Below are positions 36,501 to 49,413 of a DNA stretch of 62,000 nt, piece after piece. A model generated the notes under the pieces. It did not search any database, was not told the DNA's origin, and worked only from the letters and a program-made list of their open reading frames with translations. Numbering within the stretch: position 1 is the first letter of the stretch; the number at the start of each line of letters is the position of its first letter. The position numbers and the translations under genes were made by a program. Location: contig MNCI01002041.1 in assembly GCA_015680685.1 (NCBI GenBank), positions 211,505 through 273,504 on the forward strand, read 5' to 3'. Source of the DNA: Gnetum montanum (taxonomy: Eukaryota > Streptophyta > Gnetopsida > Gnetales > Gnetaceae).

Positions 36501-37159
36501 TAGCACCGTAGGAATTGAGCTCCACATCCCTCATGTTTAGTGATGAGGAAATTAAGATCGACCCTAAGAAGGATGAGGTCATAACAACCCCTATCTTCAT
36601 CACCATATGTGTCGGGAAATGCAAGATCCGCAGGGTGCACATCGATGACAATGCAAAAAAAAACGTAATACTGTACACCATTGTCAACAAGCTAGGCCTC
36701 ACAGACCAAATTAGGCCAACAAAAATTGTGTGCCTAAAATTCATAAATGGATCATGCATCATTTTCAAGGGCATGGTAATCATAGCCTTCATGGCAAGGG
36801 AGAAATTCCCCACCATCATTGAATTCATCATCATAGAGGAGATGCCAGGATTTAACCTAATATTAGGCAAGCCTTAGTTGGTCTTGCTATAGGCCATCTC
36901 CTCCCCAATTCATCAAGAAATCCACCTTTCTTACAAAGGTGGTGAAGTTATCATCCATGGTGATAATGTCATCCCTTTGACTATCAACAACATAGGCATG
37001 GAGCAAGGGTCAGAGGTCGAATTCCCTAATGACACGCATTTGGCAAACAATGAAACACACGAGGCTGACATACTCGAAGAGGTGGTAGAAGCCACTGACC
37101 TCCCGAAGGATGCCCTTTGGGTGAAATTACCCTTCAATGCAGTGAAGAGTGCAATCTAG
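33573..37159 (+). pseudogene. B1 gag-pro polyprotein remnant (Tat-like)
   Basis: Starts ATGAATCCA, like B2, with an early stop. The matrix-capsid part has EQYNFICAKIQAGLP, VDFYQDDPISP, LPQLSKYNGEANPNVHLVTF and LKYNLKPKTTLDQLM. Its knuckle (about 35550) reads YYHXLSCHSTDFY (X is a stop), with Cys lost. Protease (36515-36877) has FITICVGKCKIRRVHIDDNA, where the Asp-Ser-Gly site has become Asp-Asp-Asn, and FNLILGKP at its end. The frame closes at 37159. Stops are spread throughout. Probably inactive before or soon after insertion. Confidence 0.75.
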
Positions 37160-37199
37160 GCCCTACACGCCCCCTAATCCACACCATTTTAGGAACAAC

Positions 37200-38195
37200 T
37201 ATGTGACTAAGGTACCCCCTTAGTTTGAAAGTGTGCTAGGAATCCACCCATTATTCACTTCCCCATACTCTGCATCTTGCTCCCCACTTATGTTGCATTA
37301 TCACTGTAGCATATTATTTACGTTCAATTTAATCACTTAACTTACTATCTACATCACCTATGCATTCAGTAACTTAGTTTACATTTTTGTCATTGTTACT
37401 TTAATGCATTTTCTTTCATGCATAAAAAACATCAAAACGCATAAAAATCATAAAAACTAAAATTACAAAAAAAAAAAAAAAGAGATAGTAATGTACTAAG
37501 CTCGAAATGACCTTAAACTACTACTGCAGCCTAGAAAAACCTAAAACTATTACTTTTAATTATATCTCTATGGCCTGCCATGGCCTTAAATTAGCAACAC
37601 ATGGCCCGCCATGGCCTTAAAATGGCAACATTAAGGCCTGCCATGGCCTTAAACTAGTAGCTCATGATTCAAAATGTCCTAAAACTACTATTCTCAAATC
37701 CTCTTATAGTGGCCAAAAATGGCCTTAAGCTATCCTGGACAAGGCTCATAATGGCCTAAAACTATCATTATGGCCCAAAATGACCTAAAACTATTCTCAT
37801 GGCCCACAACAACCTTAAACTAGCAATTACTGGGGCCCGGAATGGCTTTAAACTACCACTAGGCCTAGAATGATCCTAAACTAGTAGCCTTGGCCCACTG
37901 TGGCCTTAAACTAGCAATTACTGGGGCCCAAAATGGTCTTAAACTACCACTAGGGCTTGGAATGGCCCTAAACTAGCAACCTTGGCCCACTATGGCTTTA
38001 AACTGGCAACACACATTCGCTAAGACCTAAAACTAGCATGCACACGACCTATCAAGGCCTAAAATTGACACAAACATGCTTACCTTCCTTAATAGCCTAC
38101 TTAGGAAAATTTCATTGCATTGCCTTCTCTTCATCTATGCATATTCACCTCGTTAAAATAGGTGCTACTTGACATTTTTGTAGTCCATTTTGTAG
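37200..38195 (+). repeat. B1 gag-pol spacer with minisatellite
   Basis: About 37500-38060 is built of 30-40 base units related to ATGGCCCRCCATGGCCTTAAA followed by CTAGCAAC. The next 100 bases (AGGAAAATTTCATTGCATTGC) match 53165-53270 of B2, just before its RT frame. So in B1 protease, minisatellite and pol leader are contiguous, without the 5 kb that B2 has there. Confidence 0.75.
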
Positions 38196-40077
38196 GAAGT
38201 CATATTATGCCTACTGTTCAGTGCTGCACATCAATCCAACAAGGCAAAGCATTTGTCCACTACAACATTAAACTGGCACAGAGGCAACACTTATCTACTA
38301 TGACATTAAACTAGCATAGCACGTCCACTATTACTTTAAACTGGCATAGCACCAATCCACCATGATGCTAAACTAGCACAGCTCATCCTTGGGTCATGAC
38401 GTTAAACTAACATTGTAGCTCATCTGCTATGACACTAAACTAGCATAGCACCAGTCTACCAGGACTATAAACTAGCACAACTCACCCACTATCATACCAA
38501 ATTGGCACAACATTCCTCCGCTATGATGCTAAATTAGCACCACATCCGCCTAGCACACAATAGTCCACTAGGACTATAAACTAGTATAGCATAGTCTGCT
38601 AGGACCTTAAACTGGGTTCACAGTCTGCTAGGATCTTAAACTAGCAAATCCATGGTCTACTAAGACCTTAAACTAGGTTCATGGTTAGCCATGCATAATT
38701 TTGCAAGCAAGTGACCAAGTATAACTCTAACTCTGCACCCCCCCCCCCCCCCCNNNNNNNNNNNNNNNNNNNNNNNNNNNNNNNNNNNNNNNNNNNNNNN
38801 NNNNNNNNNNNNNNNNNNNNNNNNNNNNNNNNNNNNNNNNNNNNNNNNNNNNNNNNNNNNNNNNNNNNNNNNNNNNNNNNNNNNNNNNNNNNNNNNNNNN
38901 NNNNNNCAAGCAAGGGTACTACAATCCCATAATGGAGCACCTACAACCAATGTAGCCTTTGGAGCACTTGCAGCATCTTGGCCCCCTATTATTTTACTAA
39001 TTTTTTGAGCTCTTATCACTAGCACATCCTTTGGAGCATTTATAGCATCATCGTTCCTCAACATTTTACTAGCTTTTCATGCACTTGCAACTAGTCTGGC
39101 CTTTGGAGCACTTGCAGCATTTTTGCCCCTAGAAATTTATCTACATTGTGTGTTGTGTGTTTTCCTTATCTTCTTGGAGTTGTGTTTGCAGCATGAAGCC
39201 TAGGGCAATCATGCAAAGACACAAGTCATCATAGCAGCAAGTCATCACATCACTTTGATGTGCATGATTGGACTAGCTAAGCCTCTTAAGAGTGCACATC
39301 CCTATTACCCCACTATAGCCTACCCACATCTACTCCTATGTCCTGATACTCTTGCATTCCCCTACATAGTCAAAATTGTAAACCCCTCTAACGCATACGC
39401 GCTATGACCACATGGCATCCACTTTGCATATTGCATCACACACCAAGCTTCTTAAGGTGGACGTAACATAAGTCATCTCGTGGGAAGCCTCTGTCAACTG
39501 GTCAAAGCCTAGGCAGATGTAACTTAAGTCATCCCAGGGCGAAAACACCTATCATATAGACATCATGTCATTTTTTCAATGGTGAAGCAAAGCCCATCTA
39601 GTAACATGTAATTCACTTGATGGGAAGCATCTCACTCTGTAGCAAGTATTCAGAAAATAAAAAATAAGAAACAAGAAAAAGAAAAGAGCAAAGGGAAAAA
39701 AGCACATCCCCAAGTAACTCAGTAGCAAAGTAATTTTGCAACCGACTCAATCCTAAATCCACACTAACTTTCTCATGAGCACTCTAATGAGAGGTTAATG
39801 TTTTCAAGGGTAAAACACTTTGGTACCATGGTCACCATCAACCATGAGGTCCTTGCATAACAATATTCCTACTTGCACCCTACCTTTCACTTTTTATCCC
39901 TAGCACATTGCCTACACCTTCTCTCACTTTTCACCTACCATCTAGCATACCACTATCCACAATACTCTTGAGCATGGTGTAGCGAAATCTGATCTTGCCA
40001 GGCTTGCTGTGGTGTTTTGTCATTCTTTGTTGATGTTTCTTGGGCCACTCCTCTAGACATCCTCAAAATGAGGCCAA
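38196..40077 (+). other. B1 3' spacer after a pol deletion, with assembly gap
   Basis: 38230-38690 is a second minisatellite with units like CACTATGACATTAAACTAGC, matching 56790-57060 of B2, which lies just after integrase. RT to IN is therefore deleted. A C run (38738-38753) abuts 153 N (38754-38906). From 38907 the sequence follows the B2 spacer, with AGAGTGCACATCCCTAT at 39288, up to AAAATGAGGCCAA before the LTR. No gene. Confidence 0.75.
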
Positions 40078-41336
40078 TGAAATACCACTAAATTTCAAAT
40101 ACAACATCTCAACTGCAAATTTGTCTAGGTGGCAACATGAGGCCATTTTCTACTAATTTTCCCAAGTGTTAGAAGTACGCTCTCCACTATCCCAGAGCAT
40201 AGTCAACCCAGTAGAGAGCATAGTTAAGACAAGAGCCAGTTTTGCAATTTTTTTCCTAAGTATCATCGTGAAGCCAAAAGCTGCAAATTTCTCTATGCTC
40301 TCCACTACCCTAGAGCGTAGTCAGCTTCATGCAAAGTGTAGTTAACACAAAGGCTAGTTTCACAAATTTTTCTAAGTGTCAAACCAGTTGCTACAAAATT
40401 TTCTAAGTGCTAAGACTATGAACTCCACTACCCCAAAGCATAGTTAAGTGTAGTTAGCATGAAGGCACAATTTCTTGCAAATTTTTCTAAGTGTTGAGAC
40501 TATGCTCTTCACCAGCCCAAAGCATAGTCAAGCATAGTCAACTGAAAGCCAATTTTTAAACATTTTGACAAGTGATAGAACTATGCTCACCCCCAACTAG
40601 GAGCATAGTCAGCCTCCTATGAAGAGCATAGTCAGCACATAGTCGTATTTTAAAAAAATTTTCTAAGTATGGGACTATGCTCTCCCCTAGTCTAGAGCAT
40701 AGTCAAGCATAGTTAGCTAGAATAGCCTCCAAAGGCCTCCAAAACATAGCATCGACATTTAGCCCAGCTCCAACTCACCTCCAACAAGCATAGTTAGCAA
40801 AATGCATCTTTATTGTACCCCTTTTATCCCCAAAATTGTAACTATGCTCAACCCCACATAAGACAAAGGAGAGCATAGTCTCTAAAGTTGCATTTTTTTA
40901 GGTACATTGTGGTCTTCTCAGTGCATATACATGCACTTTACAACATAGTCACAATCTCGTTGTCTTGCAAAGTTCAACAAAGCACAACACCACTAGCATC
41001 AATGGAAAGCATAGTTGGATGATAGTGTAGCCCCAACCATCCAATTTCCATGTGGCAGCCATCCCACATTTTTGCTAATCCTAGACATATAAATATGCCT
41101 ACCCTCGACATTTTCAAGGTTGAAAAATTTGAAGCGTTAACACATTTCATACTTCACAGACTTGCAAACCTAATGAGTGCTTGGGAGGGAACCATAGGCA
41201 TCTTAGCAAAGTTGCATACCACCATAGCCCATTGTACACCATGGTGGCCAACCTAGTAGGCATAAACACCATAGGAGAATCTCAATCTTCATGGCTAGAC
41301 ATCCCCTAAGACTGTGACTACACTGTCCACTATGCT
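40078..41336 (+). repeat. B1 3' LTR, first part
   Basis: Begins TGAAATACCACTAAATTTC. It has the same inverted-repeat array and TATA region as 31345-33172. It breaks off after CTGTCCACTATGCT, where B2 starts. Confidence 0.8.
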
Positions 41337-43129
41337 TGAAACACCACCAACCTTGGGCTTCAGCATTGCAACTACAAATTTTTCTAAGTGTCAAAACTTG
41401 GCAAATTTTTCTAAGTGTTGGTGCTACGCATGTGAGCATAGCTAATGTAACATGTATCATAGGCCATGTTTTGCAAAATTCTATAAGTATCAACAATAGT
41501 TACACGAAAAATTTTCTAAGTGTTGTGCTATGCTCTCACTCTTCCTACTACACTCTAGAGCATAGCTAGCATAGAACACACTTCCATGGTCAGTTTTCTC
41601 AAGTTTCAAGTCAAAAACTATTAGGATGGTTTGGCATGGAAGAAAAAATTTAACAAATTCTCTAAATATTTGGGTTGCTACTACTACTACACTCCAGAGC
41701 ATAGCCAACAAAGCACACCTTTCAGTAGCCAGTTTCCCTAAGTGTCAAGTAATAAGCTATCAAGATAGCTCAGAGTGGAGGAATAGTTTGGTAGATTTTG
41801 AGGTTACCCCTTTTTCCACACTCCAAAGCATACCCAGCATAGCATTCAAGAAGACCAAATTTGAACCAAATTTTTTCTAAGTATCCCTGCTACACTCTAC
41901 TACGCTCTAAAGCATAGCAAGTGTAGATAGTGCTAGACATCAAATTTTGCAAAATTTACCTAAGTGTTGGGTTTTTCTCTAGAGCGTAGCTAGCGTAGCA
42001 TTGCAAAAAAGCCTCCAACTACCTCAAAAAGCCTCCAAAGCTTAGTGTCAGCCTTCAACTTAGCTCCAGCATTCCTTTGGCAAGCAAGATCAGCAAGTTT
42101 CATCTCTTTTGCCTTCCCCATTTGCCCCTAAGTTGTCCTACGCTTCATCCCATTTGGAAGAGGGGAAGACGTAGTCCTAAAGCATAGCCTCCAAGTTGCA
42201 CTATTTGTAGGTAGTTTTGGCATATGTAGTCTTGGCAATGTAGTCACAATTCTGTAGTCTCTGGGGTCCACTACAGTGAACTAGAGCATAGCACTTGCTA
42301 CTCCCATGGGAGCATAGCTGGATCTAGTGTAGCCCCACCTACCCTCATGTCATGTGGTGCCTAATCTGCATTCCATGCTAACCCTAGCCCTATAAATACC
42401 CCTACATCTCACATTTTAGTGGTTGACACTTTGGCATTTTAGTGGGAAAATTTTGCATTTGGCTAGCATCTTCATCCGAAAATGAGCAAAGTTGGCACTC
42501 CAACTCTCCTTGAATCGAAGCACATTTGGCATCGTGGCATACCCTAGGACACTCGTAGTCACTAGTGCATGTCATCCAGCATGTAGTTCACTACTTTGGC
42601 CCATGAAACACCATGGTAGCCAACCTGATAAGCTCAAACTCCATGGTAATTGTCAGTTTCATAGCCCAGACACCCCAGAGACTATGACTATGCTACTATG
42701 TTGCTACTACATCTATCTATACACTACATACCACTCTCATATCTTTTTCACAATTATTACGCTTCCCCGTTTGTGATGGTGCACTTCTATTCTCAAGTTT
42801 TGTTATGTTTTTAAAGCACTTTCTCTTTGGAATTTAGCATAGCACTCACATTTTCTTACTATTTCACATGCATTCACAATTTATACCATCGTTCTTAGGC
42901 TGAGACACCCTGCTATGCATTGACCTAGCTAGTCCCAGTGCCCATCAATAACACCATGTAACCCCTTTAGCACTCGCTTGATGTAGCACCTTATAAGTCC
43001 CTATTTAATCGACAAGACCATGTAGGGAACATTGTTTCCATTTCCATCAAGGCCCTTGCATGGGTTTAGGGTTAGGCTATACACCCACTAACCTCTTGGT
43101 GTTCTAGCTACCGATGTTTTCGGTCGTCA
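41337..43129 (+). repeat. B2 5' LTR
   Basis: 1793 bp from TGAAACACCACCAACCTTGG to CGGTCGTCA. Inverted-repeat units (for example CTATGCTCT...AGAGCATAG near 41527) are fewer and longer-spaced than in B1. TATAAATA at 42391-42398. It pairs with 58705-60397 in order and sequence. Confidence 0.82.
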
Positions 43130-43137
43130 TAGTTTTT

Positions 43138-43154
43138 TGGTGCTGGAAGGAGGG
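43138..43154 (+). other. B2 primer-binding site
   Basis: TGGTGCTGGAAGGAGGG, eight bases after the inferred LTR end; tRNA-Asn-like, two transitions from the recalled site. Confidence 0.68.
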
Positions 43155-43637
43155 CACACCATTCCTTCTATGATTAGTGGTAGTCCTATGTGCTTTTTGC
43201 ACCCCTGATACTAGTTTTGAGCTAGCATAGACATAAAACCCCTATGGATTTGTCATGGTAGTAGCTGGATCCTAGGCTAGTGAAGGAGTTGTCTATGATT
43301 CGATTGGTGTAAATTGATCCCAGTTATCGATTCCCCTAGAACCTCATAAGACGAAAGCCCAAGTGTATCCATTGTGTTCAATTAAATCTCTAGATGCTCT
43401 AGAGAGTGTAGTAGGTTCTCAGTGAAAGCATAACAACCTCTAGTTTAGTGCACATAACACCAAAGTTAGTTTTTTAGTAGCATCCTCAAAGTTAATCATT
43501 CTTTGGCTGATTCTAAGCTTAGCTAGTTTTCACAATTTCTCAGCACTTCTTTACTTGGATATTGTTCCAAAAATTTTTACACTTAGTTGTTTTCTACTTA
43601 GCATTGCAATTTTTGCATTTTCACATAGCATCGCAGC

Positions 43638-46600
43638 ATGAATCCTACACAACCTGTGACCTCTACTTTAAGCACGGTTGTTGCTTGCCCCGTCTAGTAA
43701 GTGGCACAAGTTAACCACCCACCTAGTTCAGTGCTAGCACCATAATAGTCACTTAGGGTGCGACATTAATCACCTAAGTACATAGTACTCGATGATGAAA
43801 AATACAACTTTTATGCACAAAACTTCAGGTGGGCCTGTCCTTAGATCGCCAAGAAATAGATTTGAAATGTAGTTATGAGATCATACACCGAAATGGGAGG
43901 GAACACCTCCCTACACCCAACGATTTTATTCCACCTATTAATACCTTCCAATGGCTCCTTGACCAACTTATGTGAGTGAGTGGGCCAAATGAGCATGATA
44001 TAGCAATAAACTATGACATGCCCTTATAAGAAGGGAAAGATGAATTTGAGGCTTGTTCAATAGCCAACCTCTAGTTTTGTTCTACCATGGTCTCAGTCGT
44101 CTACCTTCATCGAGGCAATGGCATCACCTTTTCCTCCTAGGTCCACACCTGTGGTGGCAAGCTACCAAGTTCCACACATACACTAGGGTGCGGGACCATT
44201 TGCTAACATGCCCTTTGTGATCTTGGCACAATTTGTGCAATCTTCCATGCCAGCCTCCATGATGCCAATGCAACCTTATGTGCATACAATGTAGGTGTCT
44301 TAGCCATACATGAACCAAGTGCCACACATTCCACCCATCTTGTTGGCATTGCCTATGTCAGCTCATATTACAACCACATGGTGGACACCATCCTCTATGC
44401 CCATGGCACAACAACAGGATAAACAAAAGTATCCACAGCAACTATCCTACATTGTTGTATAGCCCACAATAGGGTCATGGGCCACTCAAGCAACGCAAAA
44501 AGAAGCACAATTGACGTAGCTCACCACATCCACCCTAAGCTTGAACCAAGCATTCCAGCTCATCCAAATGCTTACAGAAGAAGTCAAATGGCTTAAAGCC
44601 ACTAACTCTAAAATGGTCCACATGATGGACTTTTACCAAGATGACCCTATCAATCCTATGATCCCATCATTGACCTTGCCCCATGGGGTCCAACTTCCCC
44701 CCTTCACCAAATATAATGGTGATGGAGACCCCAATGCCCACCTGGTAACCTTTCGCTCTGAATGCTTGCTTCTGCAAACATGGCCACACATGATTATCCA
44801 TGTTTTCATCATGTCCCTAATCAGCAAGGCATTAGATTAGTATCATGTGCTTCCCAAAGCCTTCATATCTTCTTTCAAGGATTTGCTCAGCCAATTTTTG
44901 ACTCACTTTAAGTACAACTTAAAGCCCGAAGCAACCCTAGACCAACTGATGGATATTAAGTAGGGTCCCTTGGGGCCCATGCCAAAGTTCATTCAATGTT
45001 GGAACACTACACTCAACGAAATACATGAGCCCATAGCAGAGACCTGCCTATTGGCCATCTACAAAGGTGCAATAAACAACTTCATCAAATTGAAGTTGTA
45101 TTACTTAGCCCTCTAGTCCCTAAGCCAAGCCTTTGCTCAAACAAGAGCATCTAGGATGTGATAGAGGCCAACAAGGACCTTGCCTTTGTGGCTTATAAAA
45201 ATGTACATGTGAATAAGGAAAAGAAAAAAGGAAAGGTAATCACAACCATTGTAATGATGGCTGATGGGGCCAAGCCGAACAACACTAAACCAATGGCCAA
45301 AGCACCTAAGACCTTGGCCAAAAACAATAAGGTGTCCAATTATGGTGCTGCACCAAGCAACCAATCCACACCATCGATGGCCATAGAGAAAACTACCTTG
45401 AGGCCAAACTTTGTGTGCAAGGATTGCTCAAAGTATACACCACTGCCCATCAAGCCATCTGAGTTCTTGGGCTAGTTACTTAGTGCTAGGCACATCAAGC
45501 ATAAGCAAATGTCTAAGGATGCCTACAAATGCCATGAACACTACTATGAGATCCTCAAAGACCCATCAGCAGCTACATCAAATGAGCCCCTAGTTCCTAA
45601 AAACTTCAAGTTGGACCAATTTTGCAACTACCACCAATTTCCTAGCCATGATACAAATTATTGCTTGGCCTTACAGGATGACATACAGTGTATGACCAAT
45701 TAGGGTCAACTAGTCCTTGATGATAGTAATCCTATGCACCTAAAAAACCAATTGATGAAGGCCTACAAAGATCCTCTTAATGTTGGTTATGCAGGCTACA
45801 TCATCAATGCCATCAGCATTGATGACAATGTGAAACTAATACAAAAGCCATTTTTGTTTCATGTGCCCTTGAGTAACACTGGGACCTTGGCATTAACTAG
45901 TCTAGGATCCCCCTGGAATTCCCATAACACCCTTTGTGGTTGGGGAAACAATCCAAACATCCTTTTTCATCAAAGTGACATGACATGCGAACTCCTTGCC
46001 TACTAGGGATCCAGTGGTGGGAACTGTAACAAGTCCTATTTGCCCAAAGTCTCATCTTGCACCCAATAATAGACAGTCTAGGTTGTAATCTAGGAGGCCT
46101 GATGAACACCTCACTGACAAGAAAATTAGGGAATGCAAGGAGTTAGGTTCACCAAAGCCTATCCCCTTGTCTACCATTCCCATGGCCTCATCATCTCAGG
46201 ACGCCACTGCAAATGCAAGCAACCAACAACCAAGCACTAAGGCTTGAAGGCCATCTACACAAGAAAAGTCTAAATCCCTTCCCCAAGAGATTCATCTCTT
46301 GGGTCGCATGGAGGAGTAAAGGCTAACAAAACAATAGACAGTGGTAAAGACTTCCTAAATGCACTAGCGTAGGTTAAGTAGGCTCTAAAGCAAAAAACAT
46401 AACTCTAAGCCTATACAACCTAGTGACGACCTCTTCTGCTCACCATGAAGCATTAGTTCACATGTTGATCTCCATTCTTATTAAGGAGGACATCCTAGCA
46501 GATGAACAGGCCATCCACACTGTGATGCTTACTATGCCTTAGGAATTGGATTCAATACCCCTAGTGTTTCATGATGAAGTAGTTAAGGTTGACCCCAAAA

Positions 46601-47254
46601 AGGGTCAAGTCACTAGTGCACCAATGTTCATAACCATTTGCGTAGGGGAATGCAAAATTTGTAGAGTGCATGTTGACAATGGAGTGGCAACCAACATTAT
46701 CCCATCCCCAATTATTGAGAAACTTGGTCCCATTGACCAAGTTAAGCCAACCAAGACAATGTGTTTGAAATCCTTCAATGTTGTGAGGGGAATGGTCATG
46801 ATAGTTTTCATGGCAGGAGAGAAATTCTTCACTACGGCTACTTTTATCATCATCGAAGAGATGCTTGGGGTTTAACTTGATCCTAGGAAGGCCCTGGCTA
46901 GCCTAGTTATAGGTTGTCTCTTCTCCCATTCATCAAGAGATCCACCTTCCCTATGAAGGTGGAGAGGTAATCATACATGGCAATAATGCATCTCCCCTAA
47001 CCATCAGCAATGTTGATACAGAGTAGGATTTGGAGGTAGAATTCCCTTATGACACACCATCTATTGAGGATGAAGGTAAACCTTTTCCACTAGATCCATC
47101 TAAATAACTGAATGAAGTGGGCAACCTCCCTGAGGAAGCTCTCTAGGTAGAATTTCCCTTTGACACCACCAATAAAGGTCTAGGCAAGTATCACCTTATG
47201 CCTCCCAGGGCCAGGGCCTATGCACCTCCTAACCCACATCAAGTTAAGAAATAA
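43638..47254 (+). pseudogene. B2 gag-pro polyprotein remnant (Tat-like)
   Basis: Start ATGAATCCTACACAACC (43638). Capsid segments are VHMMDFYQDDPINP, LPPFTKYNGDGDPNAHLVTF and THFKYNLKPEATLDQLMD. A Tat-type knuckle, FCNYHQFPSHDTNYC, lies near 45628. Protease (46546-46875) has FITICVGECKICRVHVDNG, with Asp-Asn-Gly in the active-site place, and ends with a frameshift after EEMLGV. The C-terminal tail has EEALXVEFPFDT (X is a stop). Stop at 47252-47254. Several stops match Gln or Trp codons kept in B1, for example IKQGP in B1 against IKXGP here. Confidence 0.78.
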
Positions 47255-47879
47255 TTACATGATTAAGGCACTTATGCATCCCTAACTTTCGCATGTCTCG
47301 ATTGCCTCCTACTTGTGTAGTTATGTTTTGCATGGTAGCTTGCATTTTGCATTAGTTATATCATTTCTTTATTTTATGCATTTCTTTTTAGCCCTTTCAT
47401 GCATTAGAAAACACTAAAACACATAAAAAAAGAATAAAATCATAAAATCGAAGAAACGGCCTACCATGGCTTAAAATTGACAACCTTTCTTGCATCATCA
47501 TGGCCCAAAATGGCCTTAAACCAGCAATTCCATCACATGGCCCATAATGGCATTAAACTAGCAATTTATATGGCGTACCATGGCCTAAAATTAGTAGTAC
47601 CTTCTCTCTTATGCATGGCCCGAGATGGACTTAAACTAGCAATAGCCCTTTCATCATGGCTTCAAATTGGCTTGGGGCCCATAAGGGGCCTAAGCACATC
47701 AACTAACCACATACTAACATTCAACAATTAGCAAAAACACAATTCACACAGTAGAAGAGATAAACACAAATCATGAACTCATTTATATTAATTCCTCAAC
47801 CAAATATTCAACATCGTTATACATTGAAAACAAAAAAAATGGCTAAAAGCACAAAATTGCCCAACACTAGGGCTACATC
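47255..47879 (+). repeat. B2 minisatellite after gag-pro
   Basis: 47450-47700 has six or more units related to CATGGCCCAAAATGGCCTTAAA followed by CCAGCAA, as in B1 37500-38060. The rest is AT-rich. No gene. Confidence 0.65.
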
Positions 47880-47971
47880 ATAGGTTGCTCAGCCAACAGT
47901 GTTTGGTGGAGGTGGAGGCTCCTCTTCCTCTTCCTCTACTGCTCCGCTGGGGCCACACCATTGCCTAGAAC

Positions 47972-48063
47972 CTACTTGAAGCAACATAAAGTAATAAATT
48001 AGCTAAAAAATGCAAAGCATGCAAAGTTATCACAATGCAGAAAATAATCCAAACTAAACTAAC
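47972..48063 (-). other. Predicted intron, 92 nt
   Basis: Minus strand: CTGTCAG before donor GTTAGTTT, a CTAAT branch-like word, acceptor TGCTTCAAGTAG. The last exon then encodes the acidic, proline-rich tail in one of its frames. Confidence 0.5.
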
Positions 48064-49100
48064 CTGACAGAAACCCACATTGATATCTAGAGGCATTCTA
48101 CTAAAGCCCACCTCTAAGAGTTGGAGGATCTCTACCTCCAATAGCTATGTCCAGTCCTCTTGGCCAAAGTCAATGCCTACGAGGGTCTTTCCTTTATTCA
48201 CAATGGTCCATGCAAGCAACTCCAGCAAAAACATAGTGGAGGAAACCTCTCCTTAAGGCACAACGATTTGTCTCTCAGGAGTTCGACTCACCACTATGTG
48301 ACTAGTGAACAATTCATAAGCCCATGTTACACTAATTAGATAAAGGATCGCGACAATGACACTCTATGGACTCCTCCTTGTACCTTTTAAGGTATGCCTC
48401 TCACTCGTGCTTGTAGTGGTGTTTATGGTTTTTTTGACTTTGACCCCATTGGTACACCTTAGCACTATAGTCCTTCTAGTCTTGGTTCTTCTTGGCTAGT
48501 AAGTCCATCTATAGTCATTGCTCAATCACCTCTCAGGTGGCCTCATTCTTACCATGAATTGTTGACCAATACCTAGCATAGTCAATCTCAGCTATTCACC
48601 AAGTACCTCGGTTGTAAGCCTCTAGGAAATCATAGTAGGCTATAGGTCCTTCAATCTAGCATCTTGGCTCACTCCCCTATCCTGGAGCTCATGCACCTAC
48701 TTCTGTAGATGCTTGTTCGTGTGCCTACATACCTATAATGCTTTTCTACACGAAAGCACACACTTACTTGCCTCGTCATACACATGACAGGGCACTTGTT
48801 CCACTTCAGGGGGAAACTCAAGGATGGCATTAACTCTTGCCACCCTACTCTAATTCTAGCAAAGCTTAGAACCTATTGGTGTACAATAGGAAAAAACACA
48901 TGAGCCAAAGACTAAGCAGCAAATTTGTAAGGCAAAGTAAGCAAACATTGACATATTGATATTGGGATCTGTTTGTTGTATGCAATCCATCATGTCTTCA
49001 ACCAAGCCTTCCATGAAGGCAAACTTATCAAGTGCTTCTACCCATGGCTCCATGCGAAAGGTAAAAGTAGACACTAGACTACCAGTAGACACATCTACGG

Positions 49101-49192
49101 CTATGATACAACAACACATTTAACAATTATCAAACAATCAAGGATGCAAGAGCTAAAAAGAGTAACAATAGATGGCAATGCAAAGCTCCTAC
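49101..49192 (-). other. Predicted intron, 92 nt, frame-preserving
   Basis: Minus strand: donor GTAGGAGC after CCTATTG, acceptor TTGTTGTATCATAG. Splicing joins LTPKGLL to AVDVSTGSLVS in one frame. Confidence 0.6.
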
Positions 49193-49413
49193 CCAATAGG
49201 CCCTTGGGTGTGAGAGTGGGGTGATCACCCATCTTCACACCATCAAAGAGGTTATCGAACTCACCCCCATCTAGCTGTAGTAACCCTTCCTCCTCTAACT
49301 ACCGAAGGACCTCTGCGACCTCTTATCCTTCGTCCATTGGTGCCTACCCTCCTTAGTTTGAGGAGGGACATCATCCACTTCAAGCTCCACTACCACTCTG
49401 GTAGCCCTCTTAC

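Noticed and set aside
38660-39064. Open frames on both strands through the N block
   Set aside because: They exist only because N is translated as X; the flanks are C run and spacer.
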